DNA of 64,000 bases from Mesostigma viride (Eukaryota; Streptophyta; Mesostigmatophyceae; Mesostigmatales; Mesostigmataceae). Below the pieces are notes generated by a model. That model did no database searches. It had not been told where the DNA came from and worked only from the letters and a program-made list of their open reading frames with translations. How positions within the stretch are numbered: position 1 is the first letter of the stretch; the number at the start of each line of letters is the position of its first letter. A program made the translations under genes and the position numbers. The stretch lies in NCBI GenBank assembly GCA_009746045.1, contig RPFO01000667.1, positions 3,236,273-3,300,272 of the forward strand, written 5' to 3'. Positions 1-11,319 of this stretch are shown one piece after another.

Positions 1-639
1 CAGACGACTGCGACCGAAAGTCTTCCAACTGACGGCACTTACTAGTAACTGACACCATGTTGACGTCGGCACGATTGCTCCAAGTCAACGAGACCGCGTG
101 TAAGGAATACCGAATGCGTGCCAACTTATTAGTTCAGAGCAGCGACCAAGCGAACTCAGAACTGCCAACTAGTATTTTTGCGTGGTGCAAATGGCGCTTG
201 GGTGGGACAAATTAATCAATACCAAGGCATACCGGATGCAGAGCGGGGCCGCGGGGGTCACTCACGCAGTTTCTGGCCCTTTTTTGCTATTGGATGAAAC
301 GGTGTACACGATATGCCGGACTTTGGGGGGGGGGGCGGGACCGGCGGAACGAGCAAGGATGAGGTCCTTGGCTATACGAGGCCCCCACCGAGCCTTACAA
401 GGTCACGGTGGTTGACGAGATTGTTTTGTGTCTCAGCGCTCGGTATATGCATCCCAACATGAACGTGCAAGATGATCCCCTCTACAGTCTACCCATACAG
501 CGTCTAAAAATTGGCTTCGTGTCGGGTCGGGAGCCTCCATCGACTCATGATTACTTGAACGGTATGACTCCTCGCGTAACCGCGGACTTATACGGGGACT
601 CGTGATTTGCTGCGGAACCCCTTACTGCCGCGGAAGGGA

Positions 640-3600
640 ATGCAAGCCCATGACGGCGTAGTTTCAAAAGACGAGACCGAACGTCGCGAGCGGTGGGACT
701 TCGTTGTCGTTGTGTGCCAGTATGTGGTATGTACGCTTCTCACGGTTTCGTGCATCGTCGTCTGGGCGGAAGGGCTGCCGCAGCGCGCCCCGCACGGAGT
801 TTCCAACCACGCGGCGTCCATGTTGGTCCTCTACGAGCTACCGGAGTACGGGGGGCGACACGTGGCGCTCGATTGCCTGCCGCCTCCCAAGGTGGACTTG
901 AAAGCCTGGGTTGGCTGGGAGATACGTTCCGTCGGCGTCAAGGCCAACGCCACGGTCGTGCTACGGGTGCCCGACAAGCACGCCCACCGCAAGGACCGCG
1001 ATGCCAGCATCGACGTTGTCCTGCGTGCTGGCGTAGCGGATGTGCTGGACGCTTGGTCCCGCCCGCCCCTGGCCGTGGTCTTTGCGTGCGATGCCCAGCT
1101 GAGCGCACGCCACGCGAGACAGCGCACGTGCCCCCACAGCGGCCGCTGGGCGCTTGTCCCCTGCACACATGGCGGCGCCGAATCGCACACACCAGCTGAC
1201 GTGGCCAACCAGCTTCCAGTGCCCAGCGATGGTGGCAGCGGAGCTACTCCCTCCGACGTGAGCAGAGAACAGCCTTTCACAGAACCAGCGGTGGCGGCTG
1301 ACAGTACCACTGTGCATGCTGTGGCTGGGGACGACTCCCCGGCCGCCCCGGGCCCTGGCTATGTGGCTCGCATCTCCGTGCTCTTCGACACCTCAGGTGG
1401 CGACGGCGGCACGCGCGGGGCGGGGATGCAAGCGGGCCAGCCTGGTGGGACACCCTGGTCCGAGCCGCCCCCTGGCAGGGACGAGCGCGTCCAGCAGATG
1501 CTGGCCCGCGTGGCGCAACTGCCGGCGTCCTCCGCCACTGGCGGGCACCACGCGTGGCTTCCGCCCTCCAAACAAGGCCACCTGGCGAGCCACCCGCTGC
1601 GCAACCACGTCACCAAGCCCGACCCTGGCGCCCCCGTGGGCCCGCACTGCATGGCCGCATGCCCCGCGGTGCTGGGTGGCTATGGCCCGGCACACGCCAG
1701 CTCCCACTCTGTGATGAGTGCGTCGCAAGGTGGACCCCAATTGTACGAAAGCCACGGCCGGGCCGCCCATTGGGGCCTGCTGTCCCGCTGGAGACTCGAG
1801 CGCGGGCCATCTGGGGGTGCTGCCGCCGTGCAGGGCGACCAAGTGGTTGGGTTCCAGTACTCGGGTGACGTCGCCAGCAGCCGGCGTGCGGGCATCGTGC
1901 TTGTCCACTGTGACCGCGACGTGTCCGAGTACCTGGCCCCGCTCTCGTGCTCGTTTGTGCGGCTGTACATCTACAGCAAGTGCCCCAAGACGCCGCCCGT
2001 CGTGCCGCCCCACCTCGCGGGGTGCACGAGTGTGGACACGCACGAGCACAGCATCGCGGGCATGAACGCGCTCAGCTACATGGAGCACCTGGCAGACCAC
2101 TACGACACCCTGGACCACGCGACCTTCTTCGTCAAGGACAGCAACCGGCACCCCTTCCCGCAGCTGCTGCCGGAGCTGGCGCGCGCAAGCCTGGAGGTGG
2201 ACCTGGGCTACTATGCGTTCACCAACAGCTTGGACAGTGGGGCGGAGAAACTGTTCTCGGGCAAGGCAGGCGGGGCGTTGTACGACGCGATCTTTTGTGA
2301 GGGCGATGAGGACTGGCGGGCAGCCAACAAGTGGCGCACCGCCATCCACTCCGTGTTTGCGATCGGTCAGCGGCGCGCGTGGATGTGGCCGCGATGCAAG
2401 GTACCCCATGACGTGCTAGCATGAGTGTGCTTGGCGTGTGGTAGCGTGGTTGTGGTCGCGATGCAAGGTACCTTGGTGTGAGATGGCAGTTGGCATCTTG
2501 GCGGCGAGTCATCGGGGATCGGACATGGCTGAGGGGCCGTCGGTGGTGGCATGGTGTAGTCGTAGGTGCTTGGCGTGAGATGGCCATAGGCACCTTGGCA
2601 TGGAATAACAGTTGGTACTTGGCACAGAATAGCCATAGTCAGCTTGGCATGGGATAGCTCTAGTTACATGGTCTGGGTGAGTCCCAACATCAATGGCCAA
2701 CTTGTCTGTTGCTCTGGGCATTCCCTTTCCTGCACGTTGTGTGTCACTTCATGCGCACATTCGTGGTGGGGCATGAGTGGGGTGAGAAACGCCTGTCAGC
2801 TTGCAAGGACTCACCCGCAAGCTTTTTGCATGAGTGGGGCAGGACATGACATGCACCTCATCTGGTTCACGTAGCAAAGGCCGCTCTTGACAGTGGCTGG
2901 TCTTCACTGGCAGCATTGGCACACACGGCTTTTACTAGACAATAGCGATTATGATGGCTCGGGTAGTTACCACCCCATGCCAAGGTGTAGGAACAAGCTG
3001 AGTTACCAACCAGCAATCCTGTGGTTCAGCTAAAATGGCTGCCCACAGCTGGTAGCTTGTGGCACCGCGTCGATGCCGGCAAGCAGTAGGTGGTGATGCC
3101 AGTTTTGGGGATTCGCCCAGGCTACTCGCATGAGGCAAGTAGCCTTGTCATGTGCAGCCGCGCTCCATGTGTCTGGTTTAGGCAAGGTGTCCACCGAGGG
3201 TGACTGCCATGGTCGGGTTAAAGGCTTGTCTACTCTAGTTGCAAGGGAGCCTTTGTTTCAAGACGGTCCCTGGGCCCCCAAATGGTGGCACGTTTCAGGT
3301 CCCTCGCAGTCTTCCCTGCTCACGCGTTGTGCCGAGCACTCCTAGCCTTCTAAACTGTGCTCGCCATGGCATGCATGCGTCTGATGATGTTTGTGTGGTG
3401 TTGGCCTCCTCTTGCGGCTCTTGGCAACCATCTGAGCATGATACAGTATCAGGCGATCGTGGACCTGATCAAGGAGGACTTCAAGCGGCACAAGCTGGCG
3501 CTGCGCGACTCATGGCTCATGTTTGAGTACTCGTGGGGGGAGATATGGCGATGCCGGCCACAGGCCTGGATGCAGCACAACTTTGTCTGCGTCGGCGATG

Positions 3601-3653
3601 AAGGGATCGCCCAGAACGAGTCGCTGCTAGGGCTGCCCTGCACACGGGCATGA
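640..3653 (+). CDS. DUF3431 type II membrane protein, copy A (two exons)
   Basis: Exons 640-2400 and 3447-3653 join in phase 0 (donor AAG|GTACCC, acceptor ATACAG|TAT) and give 654 residues plus, with the stop, 656 codons. ATG 640 is chosen because the open frame upstream has only a TTG. Residues 1-20 are cytosolic and charged, 21-42 form one membrane anchor, and about 50-400 form a Pro/Ser/Gly-rich stem. The conserved domain runs from about 417 (GIVLVHCDRDVSEY) through YSKCPKTPPVVPPHLAGCTS, FFVKDSNRHPFPQLLPEL and RRAWMWPRCK, then exon 2 (SWGEIWRCRPQAW). This matches my knowledge of Pfam DUF3431, a family of fungi and algae with no established reaction. The topology is that of a Golgi glycosyltransferase, so a role in glycan synthesis is inference. 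A paralogue lies at 54996-57169 with the same intron position. Confidence 0.85.
2444..2665 (+). repeat. Duplicated splice-donor segment and degenerate 25-bp repeats in the intron of DUF3431 copy A
   Basis: 2444-2472 repeats the exon-1 end plus donor at 2377-2405 with 27 of 29 bases identical. It is followed by degenerate units of about 25 bp that begin CTTGGC and contain TGAGATGGC. The second donor cannot replace the first in a coding transcript, because in-frame read-through meets TGA at 2422-2424. The sequence after the second copy resembles the start of the intron in paralogue B. The remainder of the intron (2666-3446) shows nothing recognisable. Confidence 0.8.
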
Positions 3654-4200
3654 AATGTAATGAATATGTGCTTACTACCATGTCTGTAAAGGCGAGGGTG
3701 TACGGAAGTCATGCCCCGATGAAGCATCAGCAGTCATGTCCGGGGAGATGTGGCCAGATCACAGAGCCTGAGGTGTCCTAGATTCATGCTGGCCATTGCT
3801 TATTTGTATCATATGATATTTAAACACTTACTATGTGTTTTTGTCTTTTCAGACACATACACATAGTTTCTTTCCCCATTTGGTGGCGGGATGTCGATGT
3901 TACATATTTGATGTTGCTGCACGGTGCCTGCCATACAAATGCCACATTGTATGGTGTACAGCTAGCAGGTAGGACGAAGCATCAGCACTGGTGCGCAGAG
4001 CTTTGGTTCGATCAGTGCATCCCCGGAGCTTCGGTTCAGCTAGTGCAAATACTTGTCTCACCTTCAACATTTTCCTAATCCACCCCCCTTGCGAAGCCGT
4101 AGTAGTATTCTAGACTAGTTAGCTTGTTGTGCTCCCGTTCCACTACATCCTGTTACGCTAGCCTGCCCACGTGGCCCTGCACATTCCAGCGCCATGTGGC

Positions 4201-4241
4201 CTGCATTTATCAAGGAGACAACCAGCGCAGGCTGCATTTAT
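4201..4241 (-). mobile_element. Minimal 20-bp retroelement 3'-end insertion with direct repeats
   Basis: CAAGGAGACAACCAGCGCAG (4211-4230) lies between two copies of CTGCATTTAT (4201-4210 and 4232-4241). The 20-mer is the reverse complement of the 3' end of the Penelope-like element at 60-62.8 kb. The direct repeats look like a target-site duplication, so this may be an extremely 5'-truncated insertion. Confidence 0.6.
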
Positions 4242-4376
4242 TAGTCATCTGCGCTGTGCTGGTCACTTGCTGTAGATTGCGAGTGCCTTGCATGTCCAGC
4301 GCGCCATGGCATGTGCTGCGTTAAATGTAATTGCCAACTATCTCCTTTGGACTTCGCGTATCCATAGTAATGCTAA

Positions 4377-4417
4377 TGAGACAACTATTCCTGGACGCAT
4401 GGCGATCCAACGCCGTG
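4377..4417 (-). mobile_element. Short LINE C-terminal fragment
   Basis: These 41 bp match 54286-54326 with one substitution. At 54.3 kb the same sequence is in frame with a LINE C-terminus (minus-strand peptide ALDRHASRHSCLTS then stop), so this is a short remnant of that LINE family. Confidence 0.6.
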
Positions 4418-4448
4418 GAAGGACTAGGGTAGTTTCTGATCAGACACT

Positions 4449-4790
4449 CCGCAAAGGTGAAAACCTTTGCGTTCAGTGCCGGGCCGCGGAAAACGCGGAA
4501 AACGCGATCTGCAAATGAATCCGACCGGAATCGAACTGGGGACCTCTCGCACCAATTTTGCTGACTATAGGACGGACGTCTCCGGTTACCATGGCATCGC
4601 CAACTTACACCTACAGTCATCCGCAAAAGTTCTCCTGTCCGGGGAGTGATGCAAGCCTTTCGGATTTGGTACTAGATAAATCACTCGAGATCTGTGTGTA
4701 GGAGTACTACACACGTGTCTGCACGCGAGACTTGTTCAGTCTCGCACCGTGAGACGGGCTGAACACGGCTGAATCCTTCTTTAGAAGGGG
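4449..4790. other. Cluster of strong hairpins, possible structured RNA or element end
   Basis: A 9-bp stem (CGCAAAGGT) closed by a GAAA loop lies at 4450-4471. An 8-bp stem (GTGTGTAG, loop GAGTA) lies at 4694-4714 and another (GCGAGACT, loop TGTTC) at 4725-4745. A 6-bp inverted repeat is at 4775-4788. I recognise no RNA family. On the minus strand about 4520-4580 resembles a damaged tRNA, with a TTCGATTC T-loop-like motif. Confidence 0.35.
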
Positions 4791-6763
4791 GCGTAGCCGG
4801 TACTAGGGTAGTTGTCTGAGAGGAAATGCTATGCTCACACGGGTCATTTGCACCCACAGGAGATGCCGGATCGTTCCGACCTTTCCGACTGTGGACCCTG
4901 TGGTAAGAGGGACGGGGGTAATCTCTGCCCCCTGCCCGCTGTGCACACTCAGGTAAAGCACTCTGGTGGTGCTCCGTGACTCCCCAACGGGAGCACGTGT
5001 GTCAGAGGTGAATTTCACCCTGTGTGCCCAACTGCCTGCCGTTAATATATTTCATATAGGCCATCCAAATCATGAAAAATTAATAATTAATGATTTTTTT
5101 AAACAAATAACAACCCCTGTTACCTAACCCTTTTTTCTGTTTTGATAAAAATGTAATTTTAAAAAATAATTAATTAATCTCCTTTGGGAATCGGTGGTCT
5201 CACCTTCGCGTACACCATGGTCCCACCAACACGGCAAAACCACGTTGCACTGACCATGCACTGATCAATGATTGGGCCCCGCCTAGAGGCGAAAGGCACG
5301 CCATGTGCAAATGAGGGGCACAAACGTCAGCGACACGATACGGTGATGGTACAGGGAAGTGCCGAAATTTCATGAACGATGCGAATGAAATTAGAACTTG
5401 AGCTGAAAACCTATGAAACGCACTCTTTTCCATCTATACCTACCGGGATCCGCCTGACCCGCCACCGCTGGGCCCACAGGCTACACCATGCCTCCAGATA
5501 TAGACTGCTCAGAAAACCACGCCATTAAGTGTAGGTATCCTCGGACCTATCTTGTGGCAACATGCGTGCGCACACACCCTGCCGTCCGGAAGTAACCTTC
5601 GGCAATTGAGATTCCTTCACACATCCGCTCACAAGGTGTAGGAGCCTCGATGAGAAGAGCAAGTCGAGCAGCGAGGGGGAGGCCCTTCTGTGATCACGAG
5701 AAGGGGAGTTGTCATCAATATCGACACGGTAGAGTTTACGTCATGATCAGGAGAATGCGTCAGAAAGACCTCCCGTTCGGTGAGCAAACCATGGAGCTTG
5801 GTTTTTTGTAGGCCATGCATCTTGTGTGAAAATATGCTGCTGCGGCCATTCTTGCAGCATACATATTATAAAGCAATCTCCTTCGCAATATATTCTAATC
5901 ATTCCCTGGAATATCTGGTTGGTGTAAAGTGTAACCCTTGGATTATACAGCTTTATTGCTGAAAGTACCGACGTTCAAGGCCAGCACTCCGCAAGGTTGC
6001 TCAGCACAGCGTGGATTGTGGAGGGGGGGGCACACCTCTGCTTGCCATGATTGCAGCTCCAAACTCCAGGCAAGTTCCGAGTCCAAAACGTCGCAAACTC
6101 GCAATCCGGGAGACGTCCAGATTTAGAAGTTCAAAAATGACTTACCGTAATATAATATACTAATAATTAATTCATAAATTTACCCTTGATTTTACCGTAA
6201 TAATTCATAAAACCGTGCCACCACCAGTCACTACAGGTCACCACGTCACCACTAATTGTAACTAGACGCTACGCTCAGACGCTGTGTACAATGTACTGTA
6301 CGCGGAGTTTCACGTCCAGCTCACGGTCGCATGACACGTGGCGATATGTGGTGACCCGACTGGCTGGCTGCCCGATTAAAACAGCTGGTGTGAGTGGTGT
6401 CTACTGGAGCTGTCGAGCAGCGGATGTGACAGGGGGGTGTAACTTTCGCACAGCCACGCGCCGGAATATGACCGTTGGAACTGATGCCAGCTCAATCGCA
6501 CTGGTGATGCAAGCGCACTTGAAAACTCGAATTGCAACGGCACGGCGAGAAACACGACGACACCGCACCCCGTTGTAACAAAACAAGCATTTCGCCGCCC
6601 TTCCTGGGTAACCGGCGTGGGAATAAACTGACGCCCTTGCTGTGCATGGTTGTTAAGCTCTCTGTCAAAGAGAGGCGAGATTTTGACGTAATAGGCTGTA
6701 TTTCGTATCAAACCAACGTTACTGCAACCGGCCTCGAGCATTTTGCTGGCATTCAGGGCAAAC

Positions 6764-7802
6764 ATGACTAGCGTCTGCTGTGCCGGCACCGCAAGCGTAG
6801 CGTCGCAGGTAAGTTCAAAAAGGCATTTCTATATTTTCTTCACAAGAAGCGGGAAATCGAAGGTTAATATTGTTGTTCGTGGAGCTGACATGTACATCAT
6901 TTGCCGTATACTTGTCCTGGTATGCTGCAGCACGCGGAATCGACGGTCTGCGTCCATGCACCGAAAACTCCTGCTCAGCCTGCGAAGCCGAAAACCTGGT
7001 CGCGCATAAAAGCTACCAAAGTAGCTGGTGTTAAATCAAGCGTTCAAGCTGAAGGCTCGAAAACGCTTAGAACAAGAGCAGCCAGTCGAGGGCAACAGAA
7101 AAGTAACCTACCGGCGTTTTGTAAAGTGTTATTTGGGGATGGAGGAGGCAATGGGGACAACGGCAGAAGAGGGGGAGGAGACGGTGGTGATGGTCACAAT
7201 GGAGGGGATGGACACCGAGGCGACGGAAATGGATCACGGAAACGGTTAGCAATCGGTGTCGTCTGGTGTGTGAAGGAAGCCTTCGGGCAAGTTGGCGGGG
7301 ATGCTGCGGCGGGCTTCGAGGGCATGGAGCAGAGCCTTATTGACAGCTGTTCGGCGAAAATGGTGGAAATGATGGACGCTATTATGGCCACGGTAATAAT
7401 CTTTGCCCGGAATATATGTTTCTTTAATTCGTTAACCTGCATAAGTTTCACCATATTTTCCTCTATGTTAATAGCACTTTCTAGCACCCATTTCTTCGCT
7501 GCCTGGGTGAAAGCGCTGGCAGTGACCCGTACCCATGCATGATGTTCGGAACTTCTGATATCCGAATTATGACCAAGAATTTAGTACTTTGAGAGCACTA
7601 CGGTAGCACGGGTTTCTTTGTTGGCGATCTGGTTCTGGTGTGAGTCTGCTGATGTGACTGCCAGGCTCAGGTGACAGCAACTCTCACACGTGTAGCCCAG
7701 GCACTTGGTGAGAATTATGTCAATATGCAGATAGCAAGGACACCGGAAAGTACAGCAGTCAATTTTCTTAGGCCTGAAGGCCACACAGGTATAGAAAGCT
7801 GA
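6764..7802 (+). CDS. Predicted three-exon gene of unknown function
   Basis: Exons 6764-6808, 6931-7392 and 7665-7802 join in phase 0. Junctions are CAG|GTAAGT...CTGCAG|, then ACG|GTAATA...TGCCAG|. The product is 214 residues and ends ...EGHTGIES. The N-terminus (MTSVCCAGTASVASQ) and the following basic, Ala/Ser/Lys-rich stretch resemble a plastid transit peptide. Residues about 80-115 are Gly/Asp/Asn-rich, and the C-terminal 100 residues look globular and helical. No domain is recognised. Base composition is clearly less GC-rich than in VPS54 or the Golgi-type genes. The model rests on splice signals and frame continuity only. An alternative is that exon 3 continues through a donor at ACAG|GTATAG, but its phase does not fit the next exon at 7994. 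Confidence 0.5.
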
Positions 7803-7993
7803 TTGGATTTCTTTTTCATGCCACGTTGCACCGCAAGTGGTTGCGTCTTCTTAGACCCTTGCGGCCTTGGTCTAGGCCATCTGACCCCCCCCCCGCGCAA
7901 AGGGGTTGCCCTCGCGAAGCCTTTGCCCATGCACGGCACTTACCTACCGCTTCCTTGCCTCGCCCTGCCTGTGCCACCCTTGCCCTCGTGCAG

Positions 7994-8761
7994 CCCCTTG
8001 CGCGGTCCATCTGCGGCGGCCAGCGCGTGAGATTCACCTACCCGGGCGCCGCGCTGCGAGATGATGGCGACGCAGGGGCGGGGGTTACCGTGCACATGCC
8101 GTCTGAAGACGCGCGCAACCTGGGCCCTGAGGGCGAGTCAGCGGTAGACAATAGCGGTGGCAACACGCGGTGGGAGAGCACGATGACAGAGCTGTTGCGG
8201 CAGTCAGAGGACAGCATGCCCATCAAGACCGCCCCGCAGATGGCGGCCGAGCGCGCGGTGCGGGAGGCCTTCCCCGACTACCACGAGCTGGCACAGCTGC
8301 AGCAGATCAGGCCACTGGGCACCGAGGCAGGCGTGGTGTGCATGATGGGGCTGGTCCTCGTCAAGGGCGGCGGCCTGGGCGCGATGGCGGCGCTGGAGAC
8401 GTTGTCGGCGGGCTCCTTCATTGGCATCGGCGTGGGTCTCACGCTGTACGCCATCGCGTGGCAGAGCCTCATGGACCGGCCGCACCTGCTGCGCTACACG
8501 GTCGCGCACCTGCAACGGCTGCTCAAGGCACCGCCGCCCGCGCGCGCCGAGGTGCAGATAGAGGGAGCGGCGGGGGAGGAGGGGGAAGGCGAGGGGCTTG
8601 CATCGCCCACGTGGCGTGCGGCGCCGCGGTCGACGCGGTCGGCCACGCGCAAGCGACCCGAGGAGGATGTCCCGCTGGTCTCGCAGGAGCTGCCCAAGCG
8701 GCAGCGGCGACATGACGAGGAGCGGCGGCGCAGCCAGCTGACCAGCTACGTGCGCCTCTAA
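7994..8761 (+). CDS. 3'-terminal exon of a predicted membrane protein, unknown family
   Basis: A long pyrimidine tract leads to the acceptor GTGCAG| at 7993. The frame is then open for 255 codons to TAA at 8759-8761 with strong GC3 bias. Two adjacent hydrophobic segments rich in Gly (GVVCMMGLVLVKGGGLGAMA and SFIGIGVGLTLYAIAW) suggest a membrane hairpin around codons 117-160 of the exon. An acidic linker and a highly basic tail (PKRQRRHDEERRRSQ) follow. No upstream exon is certain; the first in-frame ATG inside is 8096. The three-exon gene just upstream does not join it in phase. Family unknown. Confidence 0.5.
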   Translation, partial: PLARSICGGQRVRFTYPGAALRDDGDAGAGVTVHMPSEDARNLGPEGESAVDNSGGNTRWESTMTELLRQSEDSMPIKTAPQMAAERAVREAFPDYHELAQLQQIRPLGTEAGVVCMMGLVLVKGGGLGAMAALETLSAGSFIGIGVGLTLYAIAWQSLMDRPHLLRYTVAHLQRLLKAPPPARAEVQIEGAAGEEGEGEGLASPTWRAAPRSTRSATRKRPEEDVPLVSQELPKRQRRHDEERRRSQLTSYVRL

Positions 8762-9429
8762 ATGAGGGCTTGCTGCCAGTGTGACATGGGTGATGGTCCG
8801 CCTGTACAGTGCGTCTTTGAGGGCCCTGATCACCGCTGTTTTCCTCTGCGGTGCAACCTTGTGGCTGTTGGAACGTGATGCCGGCGGTGTGGAAAGGCTC
8901 GGGCATTGCCGGGCTGCCAGCGCTGCTGCTTACGCCCCGCCCTTAGAGCAGTTGTTGCAAGGACTAGTGCGGGTGTTGCCAAGAGTGCATGCCGCTTGGA
9001 GCAGGCGGGCACCAGCGCTCTTCTATAACAGGGGAACCTTGTGTGCCAGGCGGTGATCCAAGCACACTGTGATGATAATGGCACAGGGTTCAACGCAACA
9101 GCTTGTTTACTGGATGTGACATGTTAGACACTGAGAAACCTTAAATGTTGTAATTCTTTCCTGATAGCGATGGTGGCTATGAGTTACTTACAGGGATGTG
9201 CTAGAAGTCTTGTTTATAGCGAAAATGACTGCTGCTGATCCCCTAAACTGATTTTATTGGAACGTGCCCTGATGTACATAGGAGTTTGTAGATAGTGTTT
9301 TTTTTTTTTGTCGATTGTGGATTTTGGTGACATTCTATATCGCAATAAACACCTTGCCAAATGTGCAGGGTTCAACCTATAGTTATGTGAGAGCACCTCC
9401 TGGTTTGTCCCAGAATTTTCACATTGCTT
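8762..9429. other. Intergenic, nothing recognised
   Basis: No coding, RNA or repeat feature is supported, apart from a short poly-T run near 9299-9309. Confidence 0.5.
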
Positions 9430-10763
9430 ATAGCATTCATGATGTTGACGTCCGCATTGGCCTGACCTGGGCCAGGCTTCGTTCGCTCAACACCTACTGG
9501 CGCTCCAAGGGCCTGGACGAGCACCGCAAGCGCATGCTCTTCAAGGTCCTCGTCCTCATGGTGCTCACGTATGGCGCCGAGGCGTGGACACTCGCGGCAA
9601 CATTGGCAGCTAAGCTAGACGGCACGGTAACCAGGATGCTCCGACAGGTCCTGAATGTAGGGTTTTCTCAGCGTAGGTCATTAGAGTCTTTGTATCACGG
9701 TATGCCTCGTATTTCGGACGAGATTAGGCAGCGTAGGATAGCATTTGTAGGACATCTTGCTCGCACCAGCCAGGTCGACACCGCCCTTGGTCTGGCCGGT
9801 CCCCAGCGGCTCGGCCAACCAGGGCGGCATATTTTGACCTGGCCTGGCCCCAAGAACATTCCTAAAAGGGTAGGGAAACATGCCATGACCTATACCCAGA
9901 TGTTGCTGGCCGACCTAGTGGTCCCAGCCCAGTTTAAATACCGCATGGATCCCCTCGATCCTGACCTACGGCGCCGAGACGTGGACACTGATGCAGGAGC
10001 TGGAGCAACGACTCGACGGCGCCGTCACCAAGATGCTGCGCAAGGCCCTTAACATCCCCTTTGGTTTGCACATTAGTAATGAGGATTTGTACGCTGATTT
10101 GCCCTATGTTTCCCACATTATTAGGCACAGGCGCCTGGGCCTAGCCGGGCACCTGGCCCGCACAGATCAGGTAGATACATCAGATAGACTAGCTGGCACC
10201 AAGCCCGCCCAGCCTGGGCGATATGTCCTCACCTGGCGTGCCCCCGGCCGCGCGCGGCAGGGCCGCCACCCGTGGACTTTTCGTGATAGACTCGGCATGG
10301 ACATGTGCTACACTAGACGTGACGGGCTCACCCCCGGGCAGCCTCCTGGTTTGTCTGTAATATGGAGGCAGATGGTGCGCAAGGATAGATGGCAAGTAGT
10401 GATGAAGGAGACCACCCCCAAGCCTGTGGGGGCTCCGCGTGTGACCAAGTATGGCATTCATAGCGATTCGGGCCGCGGTGCCCACACCCCTGTAACTAGG
10501 ACCTAGATAGCTTATACCATCCATTCCATCCCATGTTCCCCTCCCACTGAGGACTTATGCTCACGTGACGCAGTCACGTGTCTATTAATTAATTAATTAA
10601 TTAATTAATGGATCCCCTCTCTCTCCCTAGCTTCTTTGGACTGCCATGCAGGACAAGAAGCGGTGACAGAAGATTGTCAAGGCTCACACGCCCGACCCTG
10701 TGGGCAATCCGCCTCCCCCCAAGAGGAGGAGCCGTTTTGATGAGTAGAGTAGCTAGATAGGCT
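9430..10763 (+). mobile_element. Older LINE fragment (reverse transcriptase C-terminal part), split by a younger LINE
   Basis: 9430-9956 encodes the post-catalytic part of a non-LTR reverse transcriptase (VRIGLTWARLRSLNTYW, VLTYGAEAWTL, RRIAFVGHLARTSQVD). It is interrupted at 9957 and resumes at 10608 with a matching C-terminus (QKIVKAHTPDPVGN, PPPPKRRSRFDE, stop). An internal TGA and a frame change show decay. It is 5'-truncated, with no YADD box left. Confidence 0.85.
9957..10607 (+). mobile_element. Nested 5'-truncated LINE with 12-bp target-site duplication
   Basis: ATGGATCCCCTC occurs at 9945-9956 and again at 10608-10619, flanking the insert. The insert begins inside the conserved SILTYGAETWTL region and encodes RRLGLAGHLARTDQVD and LSVIWRQMVRKDRWQ, with a stop at 10504-10506. 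The 3' end has an 8-bp stem-loop (CACGTGAC, about 10562-10580) and a TTAA/ATTA microsatellite tail (10584-10607). Its closest relative in the window is the copy at 53118-54277. Confidence 0.9.
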
Positions 10764-11319
10764 TTTCTAGACTAGATAGCTTAGAGTTAGGTTAGTTCGA
10801 TTACGCGGCTTCCTCCACTCCACCCATCCATCCTGGAATATGTGCTACATGATCTCCCCACGGAGGCATGCATGTTATAATTTAATTTTAATTTTTTTTC
10901 ATCATTCCTTCAAATCTTGCAGCGAAGTGCATGCAAACCGGTTCAATCTAGGACCAATGAATGTGCTTTCTAGGATTTATGCACGGGATTTAGGCAATTT
11001 TATGCACAGGATTTACCTGCCACTATTGCCTTCAGGGTGCGACCATGGGAGGTGCACCCTGCCGGTGTTGGGGAGCTCACTTGGTTTGGCTGGAATGACA
11101 TGCATGTACTCTGCCAGCCCACATAGTTGCTAGCTCTAGACAGGTTACTGTTAGCCTGGATGAAAGTGACGGGCGTCGCAAGACTAACTAGCCGGCATAC
11201 TAAGTGAGACAAATACGTACTGATTGTTCCAACACCACCAAGGACTTCAGCTGTTCTCATTCAACTTCTAATGCAGGCATGAACATGTTTCAGATGTGGA
11301 TAAATGCACGCCTTCTTAC
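10764..11319. other. Intergenic between LINE and GT29 gene
   Basis: The first 90 bp are probably the 3' untranslated end of the older LINE. The rest shows no supported feature. Confidence 0.5.

Larger units (their letters stand above)
3654..6763. other. Intergenic region with scattered repeat remnants
   Basis: No gene is supported here. The stretch holds a minimal retroelement tail at 4201-4241, a 41-bp LINE remnant at 4377-4417, a hairpin-rich segment at 4449-4790, a 28-bp inverted-repeat motif at 4970-4997 that recurs at 61652-61679, and AT-rich DNA at 5040-5180 and 6130-6220. Short ORFs here have no family signature or splice support. Confidence 0.6.

Noticed and set aside
182-605. Two short ORFs upstream of DUF3431 copy A
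   Set aside because: No family resemblance, no splice link in phase to the gene, and no composition bias of coding sequence.
1393-2409. 338-codon minus-strand ORF
   Set aside because: Shadow of DUF3431 copy A; the plus-strand frame has family motifs and a matching second exon.
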